In this document: piece after piece, positions 1 to 5,847 of the stretch
Layout of the letters: each line of letters begins with the position of its first letter
Position numbering within the stretch: position 1 is the stretch's first letter
Origin: Syntrophomonadaceae bacterium
Lineage (GTDB): Bacteria; Bacillota; Syntrophomonadia; Syntrophomonadales; Syntrophomonadaceae
Direction: 5' to 3'
DNA length: 9,984 nt
Assembly: GCA_012522705.1 (NCBI GenBank)
Contig: JAAYJY010000168.1
Coordinates: forward strand, 1-9,984
Program-made: the position numbers and the translations under genes
The notes under the pieces: model-generated
The model's database searches: none
Told to the model about the DNA's origin: nothing
The model's input: only the letters and a program-made list of their open reading frames with translations

Positions 1-1479
1 CGCCAGCACCACTTTGAGCCTGAACCGAGCCGCTTCCCGGGGCAAACGGTGGGCCATTTCAGCGGCACACACATCAAGCGCAGTCAGATTGGCGGAGGAG
101 TGAAAATATTCGTCGAAAAGGGCCACCCAATCTTCCTGGCGGGACGGGGACCCTTTCAGATCGGCTGCAAAGGCCCGGCCATTAAGGAGGGGCGAATACT
201 GAGCCAACATCAGAAAACCATCCATGAAGGCCTCCTCCATCTGACCCGTGGCATCTACATAACCCACCAACGGCCGCAGCTTGTCAGTATCGTAGCGATG
301 CACCCTTTGGCTTCCCTCTCCACCCACATAGAGAAGACAAAGATCATGGATCCCGGCCGTGGCAGTAGTTCCGGCGGGCAGATATCCCGGGTGGCGGTTG
401 CCGGCCACCGGACCTCCGTCCACTGGCCGCATGACATCGGTGATGTGGGCTTGATGATAAAGCTGATGTTCTCGATCAAACACCATTAACCCATGATGCG
501 AGAAACCCAGACCGGTAACAGCCGCCTCGGGCCAAATGGTGAACGCTTGAAGAAGTTTACCGCTAACATCGTGAAGTGACAATAGACAGGACGAACTGCG
601 TCGACCGCCAGTCCGCGCTACCCAAAAAAACCGTCCGTCATAGGCCAAAGCCTGAAAAGCACCTCGACCCGACAACAGCTTCGACAGACTGTAATTGTGA
701 TTCCTTACCGCTCTTAAGATGCTGAAGGCCATCTGCCGGACACCGGCGGACACAACTCTATTTTTGCGCAGGCGGCATTGCTCGGTTAGCACCGCTCTGG
801 CTCCCTGCCCCACTCCCCCTGTACAAATCTGCATTCTATAGATGACGCCCACCGGACTCAGGCCCCAAACGTGTTCTGCATCGTCTTCGGCCAGGTCCAC
901 CAAGCCAACCGTCAAGCCGACACTGATTGTATCGACGACCTTATGACCCGTTTGGTCCAGAACCAGGATCAGGATGGCGGGTTGGCTGTCTCCGGTCAAT
1001 GCTATTACCCTGGTTCCGCTGGCCACCATCGATACGATCGGGCCAGGTATCACCGATTGGCTGGCAATGCTTAGGTTGGCATTCAGGGCGCTCTCCAGGA
1101 ACAGCACCCGGCTATCCTGAGCAGCGGCCAGCAGCAGGTTGGAGTTCACCGGATGACGGCAAATGCAAGTGATATCTGACGACGGCAATGGCCGGGGGCC
1201 GGCCACAAATATGTCCGAAACCGGCGGGATGCCGGGCGGGCCGGTTTCCAACTCGATCCAGCCAGCCTGGCTGCCCGCCGCGGCAGGCTTAAGGCAGCCT
1301 TTTAATTTCAGCCCAATTTCACCCGGGCCATAGGGATTGTATAGATTCCCGCCCAGCGAAAACGATACCTGACTCCAGGTCAACGGCCGGACACCTTTCT
1401 GAATCAGGTGGAGCTCATCCCGCCCAGCCACAGGGGCTATATCGCAGTAGAGCTGTTCAAATCCAATCTTGCCGCTCAA
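1..1479 (-). CDS. DUF4855-like protein with beta-propeller-like N-terminal region (partial, C-terminus outside window)
   Basis: Seen: a minus-strand frame open from a TTG at 1477-1479 to the window edge, 493 codons without a stop. An in-frame TGA lies directly before the TTG, so no longer start is possible, and GAGGA (1487-1491) sits 7 nt upstream. Residues 1-85 form a glycine/aromatic-rich region. Residues about 100-345 are short beta-strand-rich segments with hydrophobic/aspartate alternation such as LLLAAAQDSRVLFLES, suggesting propeller blades. From about residue 378 the sequence (LLYVGG, then LRPLVGYVDATGQMEEAFMDGFLML, read as 400-424, then QEDWVALFDEYF and LTALD) matches the pattern I know for the start of DUF4855. 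Known: DUF4855 proteins occur mainly in Bacillota; I know no firm function. Odd: no signal peptide or membrane segment at the N-terminus. The DUF4855 assignment is by pattern memory; the propeller reading is weaker. Confidence 0.8.
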   Translation of the reverse strand, partial: MSGKIGFEQLYCDIAPVAGRDELHLIQKGVRPLTWSQVSFSLGGNLYNPYGPGEIGLKLKGCLKPAAAGSQAGWIELETGPPGIPPVSDIFVAGPRPLPSSDITCICRHPVNSNLLLAAAQDSRVLFLESALNANLSIASQSVIPGPIVSMVASGTRVIALTGDSQPAILILVLDQTGHKVVDTISVGLTVGLVDLAEDDAEHVWGLSPVGVIYRMQICTGGVGQGARAVLTEQCRLRKNRVVSAGVRQMAFSILRAVRNHNYSLSKLLSGRGAFQALAYDGRFFWVARTGGRRSSSCLLSLHDVSGKLLQAFTIWPEAAVTGLGFSHHGLMVFDREHQLYHQAHITDVMRPVDGGPVAGNRHPGYLPAGTTATAGIHDLCLLYVGGEGSQRVHRYDTDKLRPLVGYVDATGQMEEAFMDGFLMLAQYSPLLNGRAFAADLKGSPSRQEDWVALFDEYFHSSANLTALDVCAAEMAHRLPREAARFRLKVVLA

Positions 1480-1560
1480 TCAACATTCCTCATGCATGCT
1501 CCCTACAACACCATGGCTCCATACGGATAGACCACAGCTGAAATCTTCAGGTTCCTGCTT

Positions 1561-1589
1561 ATAATAATATGCATACTGCCAATGGCGAA
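1561..1589 (-). promoter_or_regulatory. weak candidate promoter for the DUF4855-like gene
   Basis: On the minus strand TTCGCC (1584-1589) is followed after 17 nt by TATTAT (1561-1566), about 80 nt before the TTG start at 1479. The -10 differs from consensus at one position, but the -35 matches at only three. The -35 lies within the outer arm of the palindrome at 1580-1717. The call rests only on spacing and position. Confidence 0.2.
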
Positions 1590-1717
1590 GACGCGTCATA
1601 TTTGTTCACACCGCTTTAGCCAAATACCAAGCCTCCCAATCAATGTTATTCTACATCAACCAGGAGGCTTTGCTCCAAACAAGAGCGGTAGTACTCTAAT
1701 GACTCGATGTCCCATTG
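1580..1717. repeat. long imperfect palindrome / MITE-like or structured-RNA element
   Basis: The arms are symmetric about position 1649. Outermost are CAATGG (1580-1585) and CCATTG (1712-1717), then GTCAT (1595-1599) and ATGAC (1699-1703), then ACCGCT (1610-1615) and AGCGGT (1684-1689). The core is 1629-1646 against 1653-1670 with a 6-nt loop (1647-1652). Read as minus-strand RNA, the core pairs at all 18 positions (13 Watson-Crick, 5 G-U). The next 19 positions outward (1610-1628 against 1671-1689) pair at 14, with single mismatches only and no bulge. There is no U-run after the stem, so it is not a standard intrinsic terminator. It lies 55 nt past the stop of the 100-codon gene and about 100 nt before the DUF4855-like start. 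It could be a MITE, an IS remnant, or a structured RNA such as an RNase III or stability hairpin. No transposase is visible in the window. Confidence 0.75.
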
Positions 1718-1744
1718 TCCCTCATCATTTTGCCAGGTCTTTAG

Positions 1745-2047
1745 TTAAGATTTCTTTCCCTTCAGGTCCTGGACCTTGTCTTCCGCCAGGTCCTTAAGCT
1801 GTTCCAGTTTCTCGCTGCCCTGGTCTGCCAGTGCTCCCACCTTGGCTTTCAGTTCTTTGCCCTTATCGGAGGACATATATTCTTCTGCTTTGTCCTCGAC
1901 CTGATCCTTGAGTTCCCCGGCTTTGACCTTGAGTTTGTCCGCCTTCTCTTCCGCGATTTCCTTGAGGTCTTCCGCCTTCTCCATGGTTTCCCCGATCACT
2001 TCTTTAGCAGAATCCATCATTTTGCCCAATTTGTCCTTAAATGCCAC
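1745..2047 (-). CDS. small charged helical protein, LEA/YtxH-like composition, arginine-free
   Basis: A 100-residue protein with a GTG start (2045-2047) preceded by AAAGGTGG about 8 nt upstream. The ATG at 2051-2053 is in another frame and stops after five codons, so GTG is the likely start. By my count it has 22 Lys, 15 Glu, 11 Asp, 11 Ala and 10 Leu, and no Arg, Asn, Pro, Cys, His or Trp. The sequence is almost entirely predicted amphipathic helix. An internal near-repeat aligns residues 27-42 (DLKEIAEEKADKLKVK) with 83-98 (QLKDLAEDKVQDLKGK), with 8 of 16 identical. There is no signal peptide or membrane segment, so it is probably cytoplasmic. The composition is like group-3 LEA and YtxH/apolipoprotein-like bacterial proteins, often tied to stress or to membrane or protein protection; that role is inference. 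It has its own extended -10 promoter upstream. Confidence 0.8.
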   Translation of the reverse strand: MAFKDKLGKMMDSAKEVIGETMEKAEDLKEIAEEKADKLKVKAGELKDQVEDKAEEYMSSDKGKELKAKVGALADQGSEKLEQLKDLAEDKVQDLKGKKS

Positions 2048-2100
2048 CGATCATACCACCTTTCCAGTAAAATTGACGGGCTGTCCGCCGTCTTCAAATA

Positions 2101-2109
2101 ATTATAACA
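2101..2109 (-). promoter_or_regulatory. extended -10 promoter of the small charged protein gene
   Basis: The minus strand reads TGTTATAAT, a perfect TATAAT (2101-2106) with the TG extension one base upstream. No good -35 is seen at the usual distance, which fits an extended -10 promoter. The predicted leader to the GTG at 2047 is about 45 nt. It would transcribe the small gene independently of the exporter operon that ends at 2156. Confidence 0.5.
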
Positions 2110-2155
2110 TGGCTGCCGGGCGAGCCGTATAAAACAAAACCAATTCAGGCAGTTT

Positions 2156-3175
2156 TTACCGGGCGATCAGCAGCTCGGCTTTCTCCCCTACTTTGAGGGG
2201 CGTATCCGCCGGCAGCCGAACCTTTACCTTCACGCTGTCCTTGTTTTTATTGGCGGCGGTCTGCATCTCTTTAGGGGTGTATTGGGCCTTGGCATATATG
2301 AAACTGACAATGCCGGTAAACTGTTCTGCTCCTCTTCTTAGGGTCACTTCCTGGCCATAGTTGATCGCCGCCAGGTTATCTTCCGGCAGATAAGCGATCA
2401 GAACCTTTTCTGAATTCGACGCCACTTCAGCCAGATTGTACCCCGGGGCGACAATATCGCCCAACCGATAATTCTTGCTGATTATGATTCCATCGTGGCC
2501 CGCCAGGATTCTGAACTTGGCCAGGCCTTCCTCCGCCTGGCGAAGCTGGCTCTCAGTCTGGTCCACATCGGCTTGGGCAGCATCGATCTTCTCCCGGCTG
2601 GCCCCCTCCAAAAGCAAGGCCAGTTGCTGCCGGGCATTGTCCAGTTGCAGCTGCTTGGAACTGTACTCTATATGGGCCAGGTCAAGTTGATTACGGGCTT
2701 CATCATAGGCCGCCCGGGCCATACCCCCGGCTTCCAGCAGGGTCTCAGCCCGGTCATAGGCATCCTGAGCTCGCTGCCTGGAAATCGCGGCGGCCGAGAG
2801 TGCCTGCTCGGCCAGGGCGACATTGTTGCGTCCCTGTTTTATCTGTTCCGCTTCACTGCCTTTGCGCAACTCGGCCAGGGCCGCTTTTTTCTTGGTCAGC
2901 GTGGTTTGCAGCTGTTCCAGCGCATACCGCTGGTCACTGTCGTCTATCACTGCGATCAATTCACCCGGAACGACTTCCTGCCCCAGCTCAATGGGGGACT
3001 CGGTTATTTTCCCGGCTACTTCGCTGTAGTTTGAATAGATGGAAGTCTCCACTACCCCAGTTAGAACCAGATCCTGGTTCTGCGGCCATGAGCATCCGGT
3101 CGGACCGGCCATCACCAACAATGCCAAGAGCAATCCGCACAATCTTTTCAAGATAGAGCCCCCTCTCAATATCAT
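2156..3175 (-). CDS. HlyD-family membrane fusion (periplasmic adaptor) protein of an ABC exporter
   Basis: Seen: 339 residues from the ATG at 3175. A hydrophobic segment at about 12-27 ends in PTGC (Cys28), an imperfect lipobox with proline at -3. Residues 51-79 (SEVAGKITESP to PGELIAVIDD) are the first half of a lipoyl/biotinyl-like fold. Residues about 82-219 form a long two-helix coiled coil rich in Gln, Ala and Leu. Residues 222-250 are the second lipoyl half (AGHDGIIISKNYRLGD), followed by a beta-barrel domain to the end. AQYTPKEMQT (297-306) resembles the conserved segment of YbhG/YhiI-type adaptors. The ATG overlaps the permease stop (ATGA), allowing translational coupling. A TTG at 3151 with GAGGGGG 7 nt upstream (3159-3165) would give a cleaner signal peptide (MKRLCGLLLALL), so the start is undecided. 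Role: links the inner-membrane exporter to the outside. The substrate is unknown. Confidence 0.92.
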   Translation of the reverse strand: MILRGGSILKRLCGLLLALLVMAGPTGCSWPQNQDLVLTGVVETSIYSNYSEVAGKITESPIELGQEVVPGELIAVIDDSDQRYALEQLQTTLTKKKAALAELRKGSEAEQIKQGRNNVALAEQALSAAAISRQRAQDAYDRAETLLEAGGMARAAYDEARNQLDLAHIEYSSKQLQLDNARQQLALLLEGASREKIDAAQADVDQTESQLRQAEEGLAKFRILAGHDGIIISKNYRLGDIVAPGYNLAEVASNSEKVLIAYLPEDNLAAINYGQEVTLRRGAEQFTGIVSFIYAKAQYTPKEMQTAANKNKDSVKVKVRLPADTPLKVGEKAELLIAR

Positions 3176-4188
3176 ATCCGCCGGTATTTCTTAAGCAGCC
3201 GGGTATTCAGACCCATGAAGAAAACACAAAATCCGGTGATCACGGCCAGATCTACGGCAATGACATTAATACCGGCACCCTTCACCATGACCATGGTCAA
3301 AGCATCTGTTACATAGTACAGAGGTACAGTCTTCTCTATGATCTCCAGCCATGCAGACAGCTCGAACAAGCCCGAGAAAAAAATCTGGGGAATAATGACT
3401 ACAGGGATAAACTGCATCATCTGGAACTCGCTGTTGGCAGCAGTCGAACACATTATCCCGAAAGTCAGGGCTACCATGGCGGCCAGCAGGGTTATCAATA
3501 ATACCAGGGCAAATGAACCTACCAAAGCCAGATCCAGGACATAGATACTGAACCAGGATATCAAAAAAGACTGCAGCACCGTCACCGTCCCGAATCCCAT
3601 CACATAACCTACCACGATCTCCCAGCGCTTGATCGGCATCGACAGCAGTTTTTCCAGGGTGCCGCTGGTCCGTTCCTGCAGAAAGGATATCCCGGCGACC
3701 AAAAAGGTAAAGAAGAAAATGATAAAACCGATGTAGGCAGCCCCATATGTATCAAACATGGAAGAGTCTTCGTAACTGTACAGGTATTCGACCTCGGCCT
3801 GCAGGTCGCTGCGGGCATTGCCGGCTCTTAGTCCGGCTACCTGCACCGCCGCCAGGGCCGCCCTGGTATCGCCCGTCTGGCTGCCATCCACCTTTACATA
3901 GGCTTTGCCGCCGCTGACATTAATGAAAGCTACTATCTCGCCGGCCTCCAAAGCCTTATAAGCCTGGCCTTCGCTCATCCTGACCACAGTGACATTGCTG
4001 GCTTCCAGACTTTCGCTAAAACCGGCAGGAGCATTGATAATCGCTACCGTGGGAGTACTGGCAGATGTTTCGAATATGTAGTACATCAGGGTCAGCATCA
4101 ACAAGGGGGCTGCCATCATAAGCGCCAGGGTGCGCTTGTCATGACGGAGCTGGTGGAGGATACGGACTGCTAATGCGCTAGCTTTCAT
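3172..4188 (-). CDS. ABC-2 type transporter permease
   Basis: Numbering is from the upstream ATG at 4203; subtract 5 for the chosen start. Membrane segments fall at about 25-44, 154-175, 197-221, 226-251, 264-283 and 310-332, with a large extracytoplasmic domain between the first two (about 46-150). FLQERTSGTLEKLLSMPIKR (174-193) is the typical ABC-2 coupling segment after the second helix. I chose the ATG at 4186-4188 (MKASALAV) because GGGGGT (4196-4201) lies 7 nt before it. The ATG at 4203 lacks a close ribosome-binding site. The start overlaps the end of the ATPase gene and the stop overlaps the adaptor's ATG, so all three are one transcription unit. Enterobacterial YbhGFSR systems have two permeases; only one is present here, so a homodimer is inferred. 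Substrate unknown; hydrophobic or toxic small molecules would be typical. Confidence 0.93.
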   Translation of the reverse strand: MKASALAVRILHQLRHDKRTLALMMAAPLLMLTLMYYIFETSASTPTVAIINAPAGFSESLEASNVTVVRMSEGQAYKALEAGEIVAFINVSGGKAYVKVDGSQTGDTRAALAAVQVAGLRAGNARSDLQAEVEYLYSYEDSSMFDTYGAAYIGFIIFFFTFLVAGISFLQERTSGTLEKLLSMPIKRWEIVVGYVMGFGTVTVLQSFLISWFSIYVLDLALVGSFALVLLITLLAAMVALTFGIMCSTAANSEFQMMQFIPVVIIPQIFFSGLFELSAWLEIIEKTVPLYYVTDALTMVMVKGAGINVIAVDLAVITGFCVFFMGLNTRLLKKYRRI

Positions 4189-4918
4189 CGGCCTGACCCC
4201 CATAGCTTATAAAGGCTTCCTCCAGACTGCTGGCTCCGATGTCCGCCTGCAGATCGGCCGCCGTGCCCCGGGCGATTATCCGGCCCTCTCTCATCATGGC
4301 CAGTTGGTGGCATTTTTCCGCCTCATCCATCACATGGGTGGTCACCAGGATCGTCGCTCCCCTGGCGCAGAGACGGTTGAGCTCCGCCCAGATGCTTTGC
4401 CGCAACAGCGGGTCGATGCCGACAGTCGGTTCATCCAAAACCAGCACCGGCGGATTGTGCAGGATGGCAATGGCCAGGGACAACCTCCGCTTCATTCCCC
4501 CCGAATAAGCATGAACCGGTTTGCGGATATCATCCCCCAAACTCATCAGTTCCATCACTTCCGGTATTCTCCTTCTGAGATCAGCCCTGTTCATCCCATA
4601 TATGGAGCCAAAGAAACTTAGATTCTCCTCCGCACTGAGGGAATTATAAAGGGCATCGCCCTGGGCCATGTAACCGATCTTGCTCATCGTAGCCAGATCA
4701 GGCATCAAGGTGTCCAGTACCCGGGTATGACCAGAATCGGCTTCCAGAATGCCCACCATCACCTTGACCATGGTGGTCTTTCCGCAGCCCGAAGGTCCCA
4801 ACAAACCATATATCCAGGCGAAGGGGATCTGCAGATCGATATCTTTAAGGACGTGCTGCCGGCCGAAGGATTTGTTGATGCCGCTAAGATTTATACAAGT
4901 TGCTGCAGTCTCCGTCAC
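4178..4918 (-). CDS. ABC transporter ATP-binding protein
   Basis: A 246-residue single nucleotide-binding domain of DrrA/CcmA type with all motifs intact: Walker A GPSGCGKTT (41-49), Q-loop Gln86 (YMAQGDALY), signature YSGGMKRRLS (138-147), Walker B VLVLDEP (158-164), and H-loop His195 (VTTHVMDEAE). The tail SLEEAFISY (231-239) is common in ABC-2 exporter ATPases. The start is GTG (4916-4918) with AAGGAGGG 9 nt upstream. It is the first gene of the exporter operon, overlapping the permease gene. It should energise export by the neighbouring permease with the HlyD adaptor. Unlike E. coli YbhF, which has two fused ATPase domains, this is a single domain, so two copies per transporter are expected. 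Confidence 0.95.
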   Translation of the reverse strand: MTETAATCINLSGINKSFGRQHVLKDIDLQIPFAWIYGLLGPSGCGKTTMVKVMVGILEADSGHTRVLDTLMPDLATMSKIGYMAQGDALYNSLSAEENLSFFGSIYGMNRADLRRRIPEVMELMSLGDDIRKPVHAYSGGMKRRLSLAIAILHNPPVLVLDEPTVGIDPLLRQSIWAELNRLCARGATILVTTHVMDEAEKCHQLAMMREGRIIARGTAADLQADIGASSLEEAFISYGGQADES

Positions 4919-4970
4919 CCGCCAGTTCCCTCCTTCTGTATCCAGATATCCCGATAGTCAATCCTGTTTC

Positions 4971-4999
4971 ATTATAAATTAACGCAGCAAGCCGAACAA
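4971..4999 (-). promoter_or_regulatory. promoter of the ABC exporter operon
   Basis: The minus strand reads TTGTTC (4994-4999), 17 nt, then a perfect TATAAT (4971-4976). The predicted leader to the GTG at 4918 is about 45 nt. The promoter lies in the 161-bp gap after the tetR-type gene, so the exporter can be transcribed separately from the regulator. I do not see a copy of the 5775-5792 inverted repeat here. Confidence 0.55.
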
Positions 5000-5079
5000 T
5001 CAAAATACGCAGGCAATTGGGTGATGGGTACCATTTTCTGTTACTCATTCTGATGGAAGTGATCAGGCTGACAAGGCGG

Positions 5080-5679
5080 TCAACCGTCGGGATGACAGAT
5101 GCTTTTTATCACCATGCGATTGTAGCGGCCCCTGGTCTCGGGATCTTGCAGGTCAATCCCCATTACCTCGCGGGTAAGATCACCCAGCAGGAAAGGATGG
5201 GATAAGGCGCTGACCAGCTGCAGGGTTTTGAGATGAGCCTGCAATTGATCCAGGTCCGGCCTTATCCGGGCTATCATGGCCTTGATCAGGTCGATGCCCT
5301 CGGATTGCAGGAAGGTCAGATAGTCGTCTTCGACCACCCGGTGGCGGATGACCAGGTCAACCGCATTCTGCAGCAGGTCAGGGTATTTAAACATAATATC
5401 GGTATATTCATTAATAAACATAGATAAGTTGACGATATCTTCGCCCTCGGCATCCTTCAGGAAACGGAAGGCTGCCCGCAGTTCCTTGGTAACCGCTGCG
5501 AAAGACTCGTTTATCACCGCATCCTTGCCGCCGAAATGATAGTTGACGGCGGCAATGTTTACACCCGCCCGGGAGGCAATCTTTCGAATCGTAGTGTTGG
5601 GCAGGCCTTCTTCAGCTATAATGTTCATGGTGGCCTGCACAATCCTTTGTTTGGTGGTCAGACCGGTGGAGCTTGCCAT
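5080..5679 (-). CDS. TetR/AcrR-family transcriptional regulator
   Basis: A 199-residue protein starting at the ATG 5677-5679, chosen because AAGGAGG (5686-5692) lies 6 nt upstream. The frame is open upstream to 5763, but that extension has no ribosome-binding site and is not TetR-like. Residues 10-53 form the N-terminal DNA-binding domain: KQRIVQATMNIIAEEG, then the helix-turn-helix TTIRKIASRAGVNIAAVNYH (29-48) and FGGKDAVI. The rest (about 60-199) is a helical ligand/dimerisation domain that I cannot assign to a ligand. The gene lies upstream of and codirectional with the ABC/HlyD exporter and divergent from the giant activase/dehydratase gene. The arrangement resembles CecR with ybhGFSR. 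It is probably a repressor of its own gene and of one or both neighbours (inference). Confidence 0.94.
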   Translation of the reverse strand: MASSTGLTTKQRIVQATMNIIAEEGLPNTTIRKIASRAGVNIAAVNYHFGGKDAVINESFAAVTKELRAAFRFLKDAEGEDIVNLSMFINEYTDIMFKYPDLLQNAVDLVIRHRVVEDDYLTFLQSEGIDLIKAMIARIRPDLDQLQAHLKTLQLVSALSHPFLLGDLTREVMGIDLQDPETRGRYNRMVIKSICHPDG

Positions 5680-5685
5680 GTATGG

Positions 5686-5692
5686 CCTCCTT
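5686..5692 (-). promoter_or_regulatory. ribosome-binding site fixing the TetR start
   Basis: The minus strand reads AAGGAGG, then CCATAC, then ATG. This strong site favours 5679 as the start over the longer frame that begins at 5763. Confidence 0.8.
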
Positions 5693-5756
5693 GTGATCGT
5701 TAAGTGCAGTAAAACCCTGGAACTGGAATATGTAATGCTAACTCCAAAATGAACCG

Positions 5757-5785
5757 TTGACATGTCGTTGCCGGTAGATTACCAT
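5757..5785 (+). promoter_or_regulatory. candidate promoter for the giant activase/dehydratase gene
   Basis: A perfect -35 TTGACA (5757-5762), a 17-nt spacer, and TACCAT (5780-5785, four of six matches to TATAAT). The leader to the TTG start at 5848 would be about 55 nt. The alternative TTGCCG (5768-5773), 17 nt, TATGAA (5791-5796) is also possible. In both cases the inverted repeat at 5775-5792 lies within the promoter. Confidence 0.45.
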
Positions 5786-5792
5786 AAATCTA
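5775..5792. promoter_or_regulatory. candidate TetR operator (6-6-6 inverted repeat)
   Basis: TAGATT, then six bases (ACCATA), then AATCTA: perfect 6-bp arms, 18 bp in all. It lies in the divergent region between the TetR gene and the plus-strand gene and overlaps the proposed -10 boxes of both promoters. Its size and place fit a TetR-family operator. That it is bound by this TetR protein is inference. Confidence 0.45.
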
Positions 5793-5804
5793 TGAACTTT
5801 TCAA
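5776..5804 (-). promoter_or_regulatory. candidate promoter of the TetR gene
   Basis: The minus strand reads TTGAAA (5799-5804), 17 nt, TAATCT (5776-5781). The -35 is good but the -10 is weak. The inverted repeat at 5775-5792 covers the -10 and most of the spacer, which would suit autorepression. The leader to the ATG at 5679 would be about 90 nt. Confidence 0.35.
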
Positions 5805-5813
5805 ACATTGTTT
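5803..5813. promoter_or_regulatory. second small palindrome in the divergent region
   Basis: AAACA-T-TGTTT, perfect 5-bp arms around one base. It touches the proposed -35 of the TetR promoter and lies just downstream of the plus-strand -10. It may be a secondary protein-binding site, but such short AT-rich palindromes also arise by chance. Confidence 0.2.
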
Positions 5814-5833
5814 AAATTGTTGTGGGGAGCAAT

Positions 5834-5842
5834 GGGGAGGAG
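5834..5842 (+). promoter_or_regulatory. ribosome-binding site supporting the TTG start of the giant gene
   Basis: GGGGAGGAG ends 5 nt before the TTG at 5848-5850. An in-frame ATG at 5866 lacks such a site and would begin only two residues before the GLDVGST motif, so TTG is preferred. Confidence 0.7.
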
Positions 5843-5847
5843 AACCC

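Noticed and set aside
49..489. Plus-strand open frame of 146 codons
   Set aside because: It lies wholly within the longer minus-strand DUF4855-like frame, has no ribosome-binding site and shows no family-like sequence; it is an antisense shadow.
871..1172. Two overlapping plus-strand frames of 67 and 81 codons
   Set aside because: Both are antisense to the same minus-strand gene and have low-quality, composition-driven translations.
1653..1744. Intrinsic terminator for the small charged protein gene
   Set aside because: The strong hairpin downstream is not followed by a U-run on the minus strand, and no other GC-rich stem with a U-tract is seen after the stop.
1582..1797. Plus-strand 71-codon frame across the palindrome
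   Set aside because: It begins inside the palindrome arm and ends inside the opposite-strand small gene, with no ribosome-binding site. The pairing pattern explains the sequence better than coding does.
2475..3156. Several plus-strand frames of 68-179 codons opposite the adaptor gene
   Set aside because: The adaptor frame has clear domains; the opposing frames come from its biased codon composition in the coiled coil.
5022..5032. Palindrome ATGG-G-TACCAT upstream of the exporter promoter as a TetR operator
   Set aside because: It is asymmetric by one base, does not resemble the 5775-5792 repeat, and lies more than 20 nt upstream of the proposed -35; too weak to call.
5680..5763. Upstream extension of the TetR frame to an earlier start
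   Set aside because: The 28 extra residues are not TetR-like and lack a ribosome-binding site, while AAGGAGG sits 6 nt before the ATG at 5679.
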